NCBI RefSeq assembly: GCF_050038885.1
Contig: NZ_CP143624.1
Span: forward strand, 3,038,001 to 3,102,000
DNA: 64,000 nt
Direction: 5' to 3'
From: Myxococcus flavus
Lineage (GTDB): Bacteria; Myxococcota; Myxococcia; Myxococcales; Myxococcaceae
Part shown: positions 43,625 to 52,795 of the stretch, piece after piece
Layout of the letters: every line of letters starts with the position of its first letter
How positions within the stretch are numbered: the stretch's first letter is position 1
Made by a program: the position numbers and the translations under genes
Notes under the pieces: model-generated
What the model was told of the DNA's origin: nothing
What the model saw: the letters and a program-made list of their open reading frames with translations, nothing else
Databases searched by the model: none

Positions 43625-44794
43625 CGGGAGACCGGCCACGCCCGCGACGCTGGACGGCTCGGGCGCCGGGCATGCCGCCGCGCCGCAGGTGTCCGGCAGG
43701 TAGCGCTCGGACTCGAGCAGCATGCCCATGGCCTCGTTGCCCCCGCCCATGACCAGCACCGCACCGTCGCCCAGCGCCAGCGCGCCCAGCTTCTCGCGAG
43801 GCGCATCCAGCGCGGGCGCGGAGGACCACGTCTCCGTCTTCAAATCGAAGCGCTCCACGGACGCGAGCGCGCCTGTCGTGTAGTGCTCGCCACCCATCAT
43901 CAGCACCGCGCCATCCGGCAGCACCACCGTGGCGTGGTGCTCGCGAGGCACCTGGGGCGCCCCCACCAGCGTCCACGTCCCCGCCTGGGGCGAGTACACC
44001 TCCGCCGTGGACGCCGCGCGCGCCGTCGTCCCGCCCACCACCAGCACCCGCCCGTCCGGCAGCAACGTCACCGAGTGCGCCAGCCGGTGCGTTCCCGCCG
44101 CGCCCCCCACGGGCCCCGCCTTCTCCCAGAGGCCCGTCACCGGGTCATAGCGCTCCGCCTGGAGGCCGCTCACGAAGAGCACCGAGCCATCCGCCAGCAC
44201 CACCGCCGTCTGGGCACCGCCCCGCGCGAAGCCAGGAGGCGACGCGGCGCTCCACGTCTCCGTCTCCGGGTCGAACAGCTCCGCCGAGCGCAGCGGTCGC
44301 AGGTCCACGTCCGTGCCCCCCGCCACCAGCACGCGCCCATCTGGCAGCAGCACCGCCGCCGGGTCGTTGCGCGCCACGGCCATGGAGCGCACCTCCGTCC
44401 ACGTCCCGCTGCCGGGCGAATACACCTCCGCGTCCGCCAGCGCGCCCATGGCCACGCCGTTCGTCCCGCCCACCACCAGCACCCGCCCGTCACGCAGCCG
44501 CACCGCCGCGTGGTTGCGCCGCCGCGTGCGCAGGGCACCCGTCTCACGCCACTGGCCCGTCTCCGGCTCGAACACCTCGCAGCTGGCCAGCGTGCGATGG
44601 CCGTCGTGCCCGCCCGCGGCCAGCACGCGCCCGTCCGCCAGCGGGACGAAGGGGAGGAATTTGCGCGGTGTGGCCAGGGCCAGCCCCTGCCCCACCGCGC
44701 CCGGCCCGTCGTCCTCCGCGCGCGGACCCGCGCTGCAGGAGAACACGAAAGCGAAGAGCATGAGCGTGACGCATGATGTTGAAAGCCGTTGCAT
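43604..44794 (-). CDS. Kelch-repeat lipoprotein
   Basis: About 396 residues from the Met at 44794 (AGGTGGGTC upstream); earlier starts add no signal peptide. The signal MQRLSTSCVTLMLFAFVFSC ends in a lipobox-like FSC. Six or seven Kelch units follow, each with LxDGRVLxxGG and a later ExYxPxTxxW, for instance LADGRVLAAGGHDGH, LRDGRVLVVGGTNGV, LPDGRVLVAGGTDVD and LPDGAVLMMGGEHYT. Together they form a beta propeller on the cell surface, probably a binding protein. Such Kelch lipoproteins are abundant in Myxococcales. Its last codons are repeated downstream in a 62-bp tandem array. Ligand unknown. Confidence 0.9.
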   Translation of the reverse strand: MQRLSTSCVTLMLFAFVFSCSAGPRAEDDGPGAVGQGLALATPRKFLPFVPLADGRVLAAGGHDGHRTLASCEVFEPETGQWRETGALRTRRRNHAAVRLRDGRVLVVGGTNGVAMGALADAEVYSPGSGTWTEVRSMAVARNDPAAVLLPDGRVLVAGGTDVDLRPLRSAELFDPETETWSAASPPGFARGGAQTAVVLADGSVLFVSGLQAERYDPVTGLWEKAGPVGGAAGTHRLAHSVTLLPDGRVLVVGGTTARAASTAEVYSPQAGTWTLVGAPQVPREHHATVVLPDGAVLMMGGEHYTTGALASVERFDLKTETWSSAPALDAPREKLGALALGDGAVLVMGGGNEAMGMLLESERYLPDTCGAAACPAPEPSSVAGVAGLPTPGHAE

Positions 44795-44956
44795 GACCCA
44801 CCTGGAAGGCCCGTCGAAGCGGTCTCGTTTAGCCTGACCGTCTGACATTCCAGGGCTATCCAACCTGAGTGATTCCAGATGCTTACCCCGCCCCCGAGGC
44901 CCGATGAGGCGCTCCTCGCGAGGGGGCGGACAGCGGTGCGCAACGCCTTGCGTCAC

Positions 44957-45277
44957 TCAGTCCCGTGCGGGCTCGGGCTCTGTTTCGACGTTCACCGGCT
45001 CACGCTCCAGGCCACTCGCATGGCGAGGTGGGAGCGCGCCGCCGTCGTCATCCACCTCCAGCGTGAGGAGCGGATGGTCCGCGTCGACGAGGTAGACGTC
45101 GTGGCCGCTGATGAAGTCCACGTCGGAGAACTCCACCAGGTAGTCGCGCCGGGGCATGGGCACGAGCCCCGGCTCCAGCTCGAAGTGCGTGTCACCAATG
45201 CCCGTCACGTGCCCGAGGACGACGCCTGTCGCCGTCCGCACCCTCATGCCTTCGTGTACGTCGCCTGTCCGAATCAT
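44957..45277 (-). CDS. DUF2171-domain protein
   Basis: 106 residues from the ATG at 45277, chosen because GCGAGGAGG lies directly in front of it and a longer frame upstream has no such site. The sequence MIRTGDVHEGMRVRTATG, GVVLGHVTGIGDTHFELEPG, RRDYLVEFSDVDFISGHD and VYLVDADHPLLTL is a compact beta fold, PRC-barrel-like, as in DUF2171. It is acidic, cytoplasmic and without catalytic residues. Members are often stress- or storage-related, but no function is established. It stands alone and is divergent from a small gene at 45685. Confidence 0.8.
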   Translation of the reverse strand: MIRTGDVHEGMRVRTATGVVLGHVTGIGDTHFELEPGLVPMPRRDYLVEFSDVDFISGHDVYLVDADHPLLTLEVDDDGGALPPRHASGLEREPVNVETEPEPARD

Positions 45278-45684
45278 CCCGGCCTCCTCGCGCCCGGGTG
45301 CCCGGTGCTTCCGGGCCACCCAGACAACAGTGCGAGCGGGCGCGGTGGTCCGCACCCGTCGCGGGGCATCCGACAGAACGCTCGCGGCGGCGGCCTGCCC
45401 CCAGAGCGAGCCGGGGCCCGGGAGCGACGCCCCCGTCGCGGTGCATGCGGCGGAGCGCCCGGGATGGCGGCCTCCCCCGGGGGCGCCAGGAGCGTGGAGG
45501 CACGCGGCCAATGCAGGACACCCTGAGCGCTCGTTGAGGCAGCCATTCCCGAAGCGCACCTGAAGGCCTCGCGGCTCGCGGGACAGCCACGCGGCGCCAG
45601 GCCGCCAGCCCTGGCCTGTTCCGGGCAGGCGTCGTGTCCCCACGAAGATGCGCGTGCCTAACGTTCCGCGCAGGGAGGTGCACC
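45278..45684. other. Divergent intergenic region
   Basis: About 400 bp between the DUF2171 gene (minus) and a small gene (plus). It is very GC-rich with open frames on both strands that look like shadows. No repeat, hairpin or RNA gene is recognised. Confidence 0.45.
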
Positions 45685-45882
45685 ATGCTGTTGGAACTGT
45701 CCGCCGTGGAGGCGCGCGAGCTGAAGCAGGCGCTGGACACCGCGCAGAGCACGCTACTGGAAGAGCTGGCCCAGACGGACTCACCCGCCTATCACGACCT
45801 GCTGCGTGAGCGGTACGCGAGGCTGGAACAGCTCACCCGGCGGCTCGACATGACGCTCGAGGGCGACCAGGTCTACGCATGA
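45685..45882 (+). CDS. Small helical protein (65 aa), unknown
   Basis: 65 residues from the ATG at 45685, which has GGGAGGTGCACC in front. The sequence is acidic and helical, with a heptad-like pattern of hydrophobics: MLLELSAVEARELKQALDTA, LLEELAQTDSPAYHDLL and RLEQLTRRLDMTLEG. It probably forms a short helical hairpin. Nothing catalytic is visible. I have seen proteins of this size and type in myxobacteria but cannot name a family. A secreted-protein gene follows after 58 bp and may share its transcript. Confidence 0.65.
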   Translation: MLLELSAVEARELKQALDTAQSTLLEELAQTDSPAYHDLLRERYARLEQLTRRLDMTLEGDQVYA

Positions 45883-45940
45883 CGCGAGGGGCCAGGAGCC
45901 AATGCCTCTCAGTCCATGCAAGACGCGCTAGACTTGTCAG

Positions 45941-46474
45941 ATGCGCGTCCCGCTCCTCGCCGTCCTCCTGGCTGTTCCAGCCGCCCTGTCATGCTCGGCG
46001 AGCGCCTCCGCGCCCGAGTCTCCCTACGAGGCCTTCTTCCGTCGCCCGGACCGGGTGCAGATATTCCTCGCGGACTACCCTCGGAGCTGGGGCGGTGACA
46101 GGTCCTCGTGGCCCACCGACGTCCTGGAGGAAGACCTGCCGCACAGCGGCGAGCACTACGTGCTTCCCCGGGAGGGCCCCGAGCTGACGTGGGTGCAGCG
46201 CCGGAGGCTCGCGGCCTCCTTCATTCCGCCCCAGGAGCCCAATCCCTATCCACTGCGGAAGTGCGGCTTCAACCCGGACATCGCCCTGCGCTACTGGCGC
46301 GGTGACACGTGGATGGACGTCGTCATCTGCCTCGGCTGCATCAAGTTCGCCTACCTCGACGCGAAGGGAAACTCCGTCCCCGACGAGCAGGTCGGTTACC
46401 TGAAGGACCCGGACCTGCTGATGGAGCTCGCCACGGCGGCGTTCCCCAAGGAGAAGTTCAGGCAGGGCTGGTGA
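45941..46474 (+). CDS. Putative lipoprotein, unknown function
   Basis: 177 residues. The signal MRVPLLAVLLAVPAALSC has a lipobox-like ALSC, so it is probably a lipoprotein. The mature part has three further cysteines (KCGFNPD, VVICLGCIKF, a C-x2-C pair) and aromatic-rich stretches (YEAFFRRPDRVQIF, ALRYWRGDTWMDVV). The C-terminus has an acidic helix. No family is recognised; the C-x2-C could be redox-active or metal-binding. Its last 17 bases overlap the end of the convergent ABC ATPase gene. Confidence 0.7.
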   Translation: MRVPLLAVLLAVPAALSCSASASAPESPYEAFFRRPDRVQIFLADYPRSWGGDRSSWPTDVLEEDLPHSGEHYVLPREGPELTWVQRRRLAASFIPPQEPNPYPLRKCGFNPDIALRYWRGDTWMDVVICLGCIKFAYLDAKGNSVPDEQVGYLKDPDLLMELATAAFPKEKFRQGW

Positions 46475-47480
46475 GCCGCCCCGACTTCACGTCGAAGCGC
46501 CGCAGCTTCGACGCGTCGTAGCGCAGCCACACGGGCGTCCCCGTGGGCACGCGGAAGTCCCCGGCGGCGCGCGCCACCAGCCGCTCACCGGCGACGTCCA
46601 CCGTCACCCAGCTCTCTGCGCCCATGGGCTCCACCAGGTACACGCGCCCCTCCAGGGCGCCCGGTGGCGGCGCGCCCTGCCCCACCTCCAGGTGCTCGGG
46701 ACGCAGCCCCAACACCACGTCCGCGTCCGGCTGGCCCAGCGTCCGGGGCTTCACCAGGTTGATGCGCGGCGCGCCGAAGAAGCCCGCCACGAACAGGTTC
46801 GCCGGCGCGTCGTACAGCTCGCGCGGCGGGGCCACCTGCTGCACCTCCCCCTGATTCATCACCACCACACGGTCCGACAGCGTCATCGCCTCGGCCTGGT
46901 CGTGCGTGACGTAGACGAAGGTGGCCTTGAGCTGCTCATGCAGCTTCTTGATTTCACCGCGCATCTGCGTGCGCAGCGCCGCGTCCAGGTTGGACAGCGG
47001 CTCGTCGAAGAGGAACACCTTGGGGCGCCGCACCAGCGCCCGGCCCAGCGCCACGCGCTGCCGCTGGCCGCCCGACAGCTCCTTCGGCTTGCGAGACAGC
47101 AGCGCCTCCAGGCCCAGCAGGGCGGCCACCTCGCGCACGCGCGCGTCGATGTCCGCCCGCGGCAGGCCCGCCACCTTCAGCGGGAAGGCCAGGTTCCGCG
47201 CCACGTCCAGGTGCGGATAGAGCGCGTAGCTCTGGAACACCATGGCGATGTCGCGCTCACGCGGTGACAGGTCGTTCACCACCACGCCATCGATGCGCAG
47301 CGTCCCACCCGACAGCGCCTCCAGCCCGGCGATGAGGTTCAGCGTCGTGGACTTGCCGCAGCCCGACGGGCCCACCAGCGAGACGAACTCGCCGTCCGCG
47401 ATGTCCAGGCTCACGCCCTTCACCGCGGCCACGCCGCCCCGGTACACCTTACGCACGTCCTCCAGGGACACCGTCGCCAA
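46458..47480 (-). CDS. ABC transporter ATP-binding protein, MalK/UgpC type
   Basis: 340 residues with every catalytic motif intact: Walker A GPSGCGKST near 38, Q-loop FQSYALYPH, signature LSGGQRQRVALGRAL, Walker B VFLFDEPLSNLD, and H-loop VTHDQAEAM. Residues 240-340 are the MalK-type OB-like regulatory domain (VVLGLRPEHLEVG, VYLVEPMGAESWVTV). This subfamily powers import of sugars, glycerol phosphate or similar. No permease or binding protein gene is near, so it is an orphan that may serve several importers. It is divergent from another orphan ATPase gene. Start at the ATG of MATVSLEDV; the upstream region is shared with the divergent gene. Confidence 0.9.
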   Translation of the reverse strand: MATVSLEDVRKVYRGGVAAVKGVSLDIADGEFVSLVGPSGCGKSTTLNLIAGLEALSGGTLRIDGVVVNDLSPRERDIAMVFQSYALYPHLDVARNLAFPLKVAGLPRADIDARVREVAALLGLEALLSRKPKELSGGQRQRVALGRALVRRPKVFLFDEPLSNLDAALRTQMRGEIKKLHEQLKATFVYVTHDQAEAMTLSDRVVVMNQGEVQQVAPPRELYDAPANLFVAGFFGAPRINLVKPRTLGQPDADVVLGLRPEHLEVGQGAPPPGALEGRVYLVEPMGAESWVTVDVAGERLVARAAGDFRVPTGTPVWLRYDASKLRRFDVKSGRLTSPA

Positions 47481-47718
47481 GCCCTAGGCCTCCCGGGCGC
47501 CCTGGACGCCCCGCGTGTCACGCCGTTGCACCCACATGGGCCGAAGCATCGCGCCCTCCGCTCCCAGGGCAAGCCCCGAGGCGAGGGGCCGCCTCCCCAC
47601 TGACAGCCACTCCACACCGGGAGGAGCGCCGGGCGGCCGGGCGGCCCGTCCCCCTGGCGCCGGGCGGGGCGCTTCTTGGAGGCGGAAGGCGCCGGCCGCG
47701 CACTATGTTCGCGCGGCC

Positions 47719-48516
47719 ATGAGCGCCTCGAGCCCCTCTCCGTCCCGCAAGCTGGCCATCGAAGTGCGGGACCTCCACAAGTCCTTCGGCGACCAGCAGG
47801 CGCTGCGCGGTGTGAGCCTGGAGGTGCCGGAGGGCACCACCTGCGTGCTGATGGGCGTGTCCGGGTCGGGCAAGACGGTGCTGATGAAGCACATCATGGG
47901 CCTGCTCCAGCCGGACCGGGGCTCGGTGCACGTGGAGGGCGAGGACATCGCGCGGATGGACGAGGCCGCGCTCGACCAGATGCGCCGCAAGCAGGGCATC
48001 CTCTTCCAGGCCAACGCCCTCTTCGACTCGCTCACCGTCTTCGACAACGTGGCCTTCCCCCTGCGCGAGCGCACCCGCATGCGCGAGGCAGAAATCACCG
48101 AGACGGTGAACAAGACGCTGGAGCGCGTGGGCCTGTCGCACGCGACGCAGCGCTTCCCGGGCGAGCTGTCCGGCGGCATGCAGAAGCGCGTGGGCTTCGC
48201 GCGCGCCACCATCCTCCAGCCGAAGATTCTCCTCTACGACGACCCCACCGCCGGCCTGGACCCGCTCACCACCGCGGCGGTGAACGAAATCATCACCACC
48301 GGCAAGCAGCAGCTCGGCGCCACCTCGCTCGTGATTACGCCGGACGTGGCCTCCGCCTTCGGCATGGCGGACCACCTGGCCCTCATGCACGAGGGCCGCA
48401 TCGTGGAGTATGGCCCGCCGGACACCTTCCGCGAGTCGCAGCAGCCCGAGGTGAAGGCCTTCCTCCGCAACTGGCTCCGTCGCCGCGCCCAGAACCCACG
48501 CGCGGCCCAGGGCTGA
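47719..48516 (+). CDS. ABC ATPase, MlaF-like, with altered Walker B and H-loop
   Basis: About 265 residues, the size of MlaF/Ttg2A-type ATPases of phospholipid or MCE transporters. Walker A GVSGSGKT, Q-loop LFQANALFD, signature LSGGMQKRVGFAR and D-loop AGLDP are normal. However, Walker B reads LLYDDPTAG, where the catalytic glutamate is replaced by aspartate, and the H-loop reads VITPDVASAF, where the expected histidine is proline. Hydrolysis may therefore be impaired or the protein may be regulatory. No mlaE permease or MCE gene is adjacent. The start (ATG 47719) gives the short N-terminus MSASSPSPSRKLAIEV; no strong ribosome site is seen. Confidence 0.85.
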   Translation: MSASSPSPSRKLAIEVRDLHKSFGDQQALRGVSLEVPEGTTCVLMGVSGSGKTVLMKHIMGLLQPDRGSVHVEGEDIARMDEAALDQMRRKQGILFQANALFDSLTVFDNVAFPLRERTRMREAEITETVNKTLERVGLSHATQRFPGELSGGMQKRVGFARATILQPKILLYDDPTAGLDPLTTAAVNEIITTGKQQLGATSLVITPDVASAFGMADHLALMHEGRIVEYGPPDTFRESQQPEVKAFLRNWLRRRAQNPRAAQG

Positions 48517-48587
48517 GGCGCCGCGCGAGCGGAACGCGGGTTGCAATCCGTCCGGTCCACCGCGCGAGCGCGGCCCGACGACCACGA

Positions 48588-49367
48588 ATGCCCCGGCACA
48601 TCCCATCGAATCATGCGGCGGCATGGACACGGCGCGGCCTGCGGGCCGCGCTCGCCGCGCTCCTGTGCGCGGCCTGCCAGCCCACCTCTCCGCCCGCGCC
48701 GCCGCGCGTCGTGCTCTGGGCCTGGGAGCGGCCGGAGGACCTGCGCTTCCTCGCGGACACGGGACGCCCGACCCACGTCGCCTTCCTGCTCGCCACGCTC
48801 GCGCTCACGGAGACGGAGGTGCTCGAGCAGCCCCGGCGGCAGCCGCTCCGGGTTCCTCCCGGCACCGCGCTCCAGGCCACGGTGCGCCTGGAGGCCCAGC
48901 CCAGGGCCTCGCTCGCGCACTACCCGCCCGAGCGCCTGCGGGCCCTGGCGGAGCGGCTGGCCACCCTCGCCAGCCGCCCGGGCGTGACAGGGCTCCAGCT
49001 GGACTTCGACGCTCGCGCGTCCGAATACGACGCCTACGTCGCGCTGCTCCAGGCGCTCCGCCAGCGCCTGCCTTCGTCGATGACGCTGTCCATCACCGGC
49101 CTGGCCTCCTGGTGCACGCCGGGGAGCTGGCTGACGCGCGCGCCGGTGGACGAGGTGGTGCCCCAGCTCTTCCGCATGGGCCCGGAGGCGTCCACCTGGC
49201 GGGCCCGCTTCGCGCGCGGGCTGCCTGCGCCCTGCCGGGGCAGCGTGGGCCTCGCGCTCGATGAGTGGCAGGCCGTGCCGCCCGGCGTCTCCACCCTCTA
49301 TCTCTTCAACCCCCGCCCCTGGACGCCCGAGGCGTTCACGCGCGCGGTGGCGGAGCTCCATCCATGA
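48588..49367 (+). CDS. DUF3142-domain lipoprotein
   Basis: About 259 residues. The signal RRGLRAALAALLCAAC has a lipobox. The mature protein follows the DUF3142 outline: VVLWAWERPEDLRFL, THVAFLLATLAL, GVTGLQLDFDARASEYDAY and LSITGLASWC, ending with LYLFNPRPWTPEAF. LQLDFDA and the later residues resemble a TIM-barrel glycoside-hydrolase-like core, although activity is not established. It is exported. The stop overlaps the next start (ATGA), so the two are translationally coupled. It lies 70 bp after the MlaF-like ATPase and could be co-transcribed with it. Confidence 0.75.
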   Translation: MPRHIPSNHAAAWTRRGLRAALAALLCAACQPTSPPAPPRVVLWAWERPEDLRFLADTGRPTHVAFLLATLALTETEVLEQPRRQPLRVPPGTALQATVRLEAQPRASLAHYPPERLRALAERLATLASRPGVTGLQLDFDARASEYDAYVALLQALRQRLPSSMTLSITGLASWCTPGSWLTRAPVDEVVPQLFRMGPEASTWRARFARGLPAPCRGSVGLALDEWQAVPPGVSTLYLFNPRPWTPEAFTRAVAELHP

Positions 49368-51592
49368 AGAAGCTGCTCGTCGCGGTCACCAGTGGGCTCG
49401 CGCTCCTGCTCCACCCCACCGAGGCGCGGGCATGTGGCCCGGGATACTCCGAGGCCGTGCTGCTCAACGAGGCGCGCCCGGACTTTCCCATCAACGCCTT
49501 CGCGGCCGGGCGCCTGGGGGTGGTGCTCCCTTCGTACCGGACCATGTACCGCGTCTACGCGTACCGGACGATGATGGGCATTCCCACCACGCCCGAGGAG
49601 CAACGGCACCTGCTGACGCGGTGGGAGAACACGCACCGCGCGCCGTACCCCGGCACCGCGACGCCCGCGCTCCAGCAGTGGCTGGCGACACGCAAGCGCG
49701 TCGCGCCCCAGCTTCCCGAGGCCGAGCCCCAGGTGACGAGCGAGGTGGACTTCGCGCAGCGCACCCGCATCCACGGGGACGCGTTCCTGCGCGCCTCGAA
49801 GACGGCGGAGGCGCTCGCGCGAGAGTGGCGGCAACATCCCGCGCTGGTGGAGGAGTGGGTGAACAACCAGGACGCCGTCTTCGGTCCGTGCGCCATCCTG
49901 CCGGAGGCCGACCCACGGCTCGACGAAGGCGTGAGCCCCCAGCAGCAGGCCCGCCGCCGGGCCGAGCGCGCCTATCAAGACGCGGCCTCACGCTTCTATT
50001 GCGATGACTATCCCGGGGCGCTGGCGGCCTTCCAGGACATCGCCGCCTCGAAGGCGTCGCCGTATCGGGTCCTCGCCGCGTACCTCGTGGCCAGAACGCA
50101 TGTCCGGCAGGCGCTGATGGAGCGAGAGGGCAGCACTCGCTACGAGCCGAAGACGGATGCCGCCTTCCTCGCACGGCTGGCCGAGGCGGACCGCGTGCTC
50201 GACGGCGTGCTGGCGTCGCCCGAGCTCAAGGACGTCCATGCTCCCGCTCGTGGCTTGCGCAGCATCGTGCGCTACCGGCTGCGGCCCGAGGCCTGGCGCT
50301 GCGAGCTGCTCTCGCGCGTGCTCGAACCGGGGACAGGCTCGGCGCTCGCCGCGGAGCTCGGCGACCTGGACATGCTTCCCGCGAAGCCCTGTGAGGGGCT
50401 CCCGGCCCCCGCCGAAGCGCTCAATGCCTGGCTCGAGGCGTTGGACCATGTCCCCCCGGCGGACAGAGCGCCGACGGATGCCCAGCGAGCGCAGTACGAG
50501 CAGGCCGTCGCCCGCTGGAAGAAGACCGCGCACGTGCCGTGGCTGGTCGCCGCCCTGATGCTGGCGAGCCCGGAGTTCCCTGGCCTGCCAGCGCTGCTCG
50601 CCGCCTCGGCGAAGGTTCCTCCCGAGGCCCCCGCCGGCGTGACGCTCGCCTATTACGCCGCGCGGCTCCTGCACTCGCGGGGGGACCCGGATGCGGCGCG
50701 CGCGCGGCTCGCGGCGGTGCCCGCCGAGGCGGTCCGGCACAGCCCCACCTCGCAGAATCTCCTGCGCGATGAGCGGTTCTCGCTGGCTCGCACCCTCGAC
50801 GAGGCCATCCAGGAGTCTTTCAGCGTCATCGCGGACTACACCTCGGACGACAGCTATGGGGGGCCCTACGACGTCCCCGGGGACGCCCGGCCACGCGTCT
50901 TCAGCCCCCAGACCGTGGCCGTGCTGGAGCCCCGGCTGACGGCGAAGCGCCTGGCCAGGCTGGCGGAGATTGATGGCAAGCCCGCCACGCCTCTCCGGCA
51001 GGTGCTGTGGGCCGCCTTCGCGCGCGCGGCCATCGTGGGTGACGACGCGACACTCCAGAGCGTGGCGAAGCGCCTCGCGGAGACGAACCCCACGGCGAAG
51101 GCCGAGCTGCTGGCACTCATCGAAAAGCCGACCGCGGAGGAGCGTCAGTTCGAAGCGCAGCTGCTCCTCATGGGCCTGCCCGCGGTCTCCGCGCGGCTCG
51201 CGCCCCTGCACGACCGCCTGGAGGACACCAGCCCGGAGCTCAACCTCACCGTGGACATGTCCTATACGCGCAACGGGTGGTGCGGACCGTCGAAGAAAGC
51301 GACGCTGCCTCCCGCGAGCTTCGAGCCCGCGCCCGACGCCGAAGACGCTGCTCGGGAGTGGAAGGCCCTCACCGAGGCGGGTGACTCGGTGCCGTACTTC
51401 GCCCGTATCGCGCTCGCCTGGGCCAAGGCGCACCCGGACGACCCGCGCTCGCCCGTCGCCCTGTTCCGCGCGGTCCGCGCCAGCAAACGCGGCTGTGGCC
51501 AGCGCACCCCGGAGGCCCGGGAGGCCTTCCGCTACCTCCACAAGCACTACGGGAAGACGAGCTGGGCGAAGCGGACACCCTACGTGTACTGA
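49364..51592 (+). CDS. Large secreted protein of unknown function, coupled to DUF3142 gene
   Basis: About 742 residues starting with MKKLLVAVTSGLALLLHPTEARA, a classic cleavable signal, directly followed by CGPGY. Residues 180-300 contain TPR-like helices (AYQDAASRFYCDDYPGALAAF, YRVLAAYLVARTHVR), and most of the protein is helical, apparently a solenoid. Near the end SYTRNGWCGPS resembles a conserved motif, and RTPEARE with FRYLHKHYGKTSWAK closes the sequence. No catalytic motif is seen. Such proteins are regularly found next to DUF3142 genes in myxobacteria in my recollection, but I cannot name a family. ATGA overlap with the upstream gene suggests a stoichiometric pair. Confidence 0.75.
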   Translation: MKKLLVAVTSGLALLLHPTEARACGPGYSEAVLLNEARPDFPINAFAAGRLGVVLPSYRTMYRVYAYRTMMGIPTTPEEQRHLLTRWENTHRAPYPGTATPALQQWLATRKRVAPQLPEAEPQVTSEVDFAQRTRIHGDAFLRASKTAEALAREWRQHPALVEEWVNNQDAVFGPCAILPEADPRLDEGVSPQQQARRRAERAYQDAASRFYCDDYPGALAAFQDIAASKASPYRVLAAYLVARTHVRQALMEREGSTRYEPKTDAAFLARLAEADRVLDGVLASPELKDVHAPARGLRSIVRYRLRPEAWRCELLSRVLEPGTGSALAAELGDLDMLPAKPCEGLPAPAEALNAWLEALDHVPPADRAPTDAQRAQYEQAVARWKKTAHVPWLVAALMLASPEFPGLPALLAASAKVPPEAPAGVTLAYYAARLLHSRGDPDAARARLAAVPAEAVRHSPTSQNLLRDERFSLARTLDEAIQESFSVIADYTSDDSYGGPYDVPGDARPRVFSPQTVAVLEPRLTAKRLARLAEIDGKPATPLRQVLWAAFARAAIVGDDATLQSVAKRLAETNPTAKAELLALIEKPTAEERQFEAQLLLMGLPAVSARLAPLHDRLEDTSPELNLTVDMSYTRNGWCGPSKKATLPPASFEPAPDAEDAAREWKALTEAGDSVPYFARIALAWAKAHPDDPRSPVALFRAVRASKRGCGQRTPEAREAFRYLHKHYGKTSWAKRTPYVY

Positions 51593-51699
51593 GATGCCGA
51601 CGGCACGCGGCACAGCGCCCGGTTCAGAAATTCTGAAATTCAGTCTCGCTGAACCCTCCGAGCACGCCACCGATTGAAATAACTCCGCGCCTCCCGCGA

Positions 51700-51726
51700 T
51701 TGACAGCCGCGTTTGCTGTCTTAAGT
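51700..51726 (+). promoter_or_regulatory. Possible sigma-70 type promoter before the Gld-like operon
   Basis: TTGACA at 51700-51705 is a perfect -35 hexamer; TTAAGT at 51721-51726 is a fair -10, but the spacing of 15 is shorter than optimal. It lies about 53 bp upstream of the ATPase start in a locally AT-rich stretch. Confidence 0.35.
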
Positions 51727-51778
51727 GCTGGCGGCAACCGCAGGCGTTCGTTTCATGGGTGAGTGCGTGTCTCAACTA

Positions 51779-52759
51779 ATGATCCGAATTGAAGCGCTGA
51801 CCAAGCAGTACGGAGCCACGCAGGCCCTGCGCGGTGTCAGCTTCGAGGTCCCTCGGGGGCAGGTGGTGGGCTTCCTCGGCCCCAATGGTGCGGGCAAGTC
51901 CACGACGATGAAGATTCTCGCGGGCTTCGTGACGCCCACCTCCGGTACCGCGAGCGTCAACGGCATCGACGTCAGCGTGGACCCCGTGGCCTCCCGCCGG
52001 TCGATTGGCTACCTGCCGGAGAACAATCCCCTCTACGAGGAGATGATGGTCCGTGAGTTCCTGGACTTCATCGCCGAGGTGCGGGGCATCCCCAAGGCGC
52101 GCCGCGCGGCGCAGATTCGCCAGGCCGTGGAGCGGTGCGGCCTGGGCAATGTCCTGGGCAAGGACATCCACCAGCTGTCCAAGGGCTACCGGCAGCGCGT
52201 GGGCCTGGCGCAGGCCATCCTCCATGACCCGGACCTCCTCATCCTGGACGAGCCGACGACGGGCCTGGACCCCAATCAAATCGTGGAGATCCGCGGCCTC
52301 ATCAAGGAGCTGGGCCGCGAGAAGACCGTCATCCTCAGCACGCACATCCTGAGCGAGGTGCAGAGCACCTGCGGCCGGGTGCTCATCATCAGCGACGGAC
52401 GGCTGGTGGCGGACGACGCACCCGAGCGGCTGGGCAAGGGCGAGGGCGGCACGGTGACGGTCATCCTCGCGTCGCGCACCGGCGCCGCGCTGCAGCCGGA
52501 CGCCGTGCGCCCGGTGCTGGAGCAGGTGCCCGGCGTGCTGGGCGTGGAGGCGGCGGAGCCGGAGGGGAGCGGGACGCTGGGCTTCCGGCTGCGCTACGGC
52601 ACCGAGGACATCCGCCGCGAGCTCTTCGAGCGCGTGGTGCGCAACGACCTCTGCTTGCTGGAGCTGAAGCGGCAGCACGTCAGCCTGGAAGAGACCTTCC
52701 GCAAGCTCACCGGTGGCGAGCCGGCGCGGGAGTCCCCGTCACCGCAGCTGGCCGCCTGA
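51779..52759 (+). CDS. ABC transporter ATP-binding protein, GldA-like
   Basis: About 326 residues from the Met at 51779; an upstream Met at 51755 is possible. All catalytic motifs are present: Walker A GPNGAGKST, signature LSKGYRQRVGLAQ, Walker B LLILDEPTTGLDP, H-loop STHILSEV. The C-terminal 80 residues are an extension seen in exporter ATPases of the GldA/NatA group (LGKGEGGTVTVILAS). It is the first gene of a four-gene operon with a membrane permease, a GldG-like protein and a DUF4340 protein. In Bacteroidetes gldA-F-G belong to gliding motility; in myxobacteria the operon may serve envelope export. Confidence 0.9.
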   Translation: MIRIEALTKQYGATQALRGVSFEVPRGQVVGFLGPNGAGKSTTMKILAGFVTPTSGTASVNGIDVSVDPVASRRSIGYLPENNPLYEEMMVREFLDFIAEVRGIPKARRAAQIRQAVERCGLGNVLGKDIHQLSKGYRQRVGLAQAILHDPDLLILDEPTTGLDPNQIVEIRGLIKELGREKTVILSTHILSEVQSTCGRVLIISDGRLVADDAPERLGKGEGGTVTVILASRTGAALQPDAVRPVLEQVPGVLGVEAAEPEGSGTLGFRLRYGTEDIRRELFERVVRNDLCLLELKRQHVSLEETFRKLTGGEPARESPSPQLAA

Positions 52760-52795
52760 GCCGGCGCGCGGGCTTTGCACATTCAGAGGTGAGGC

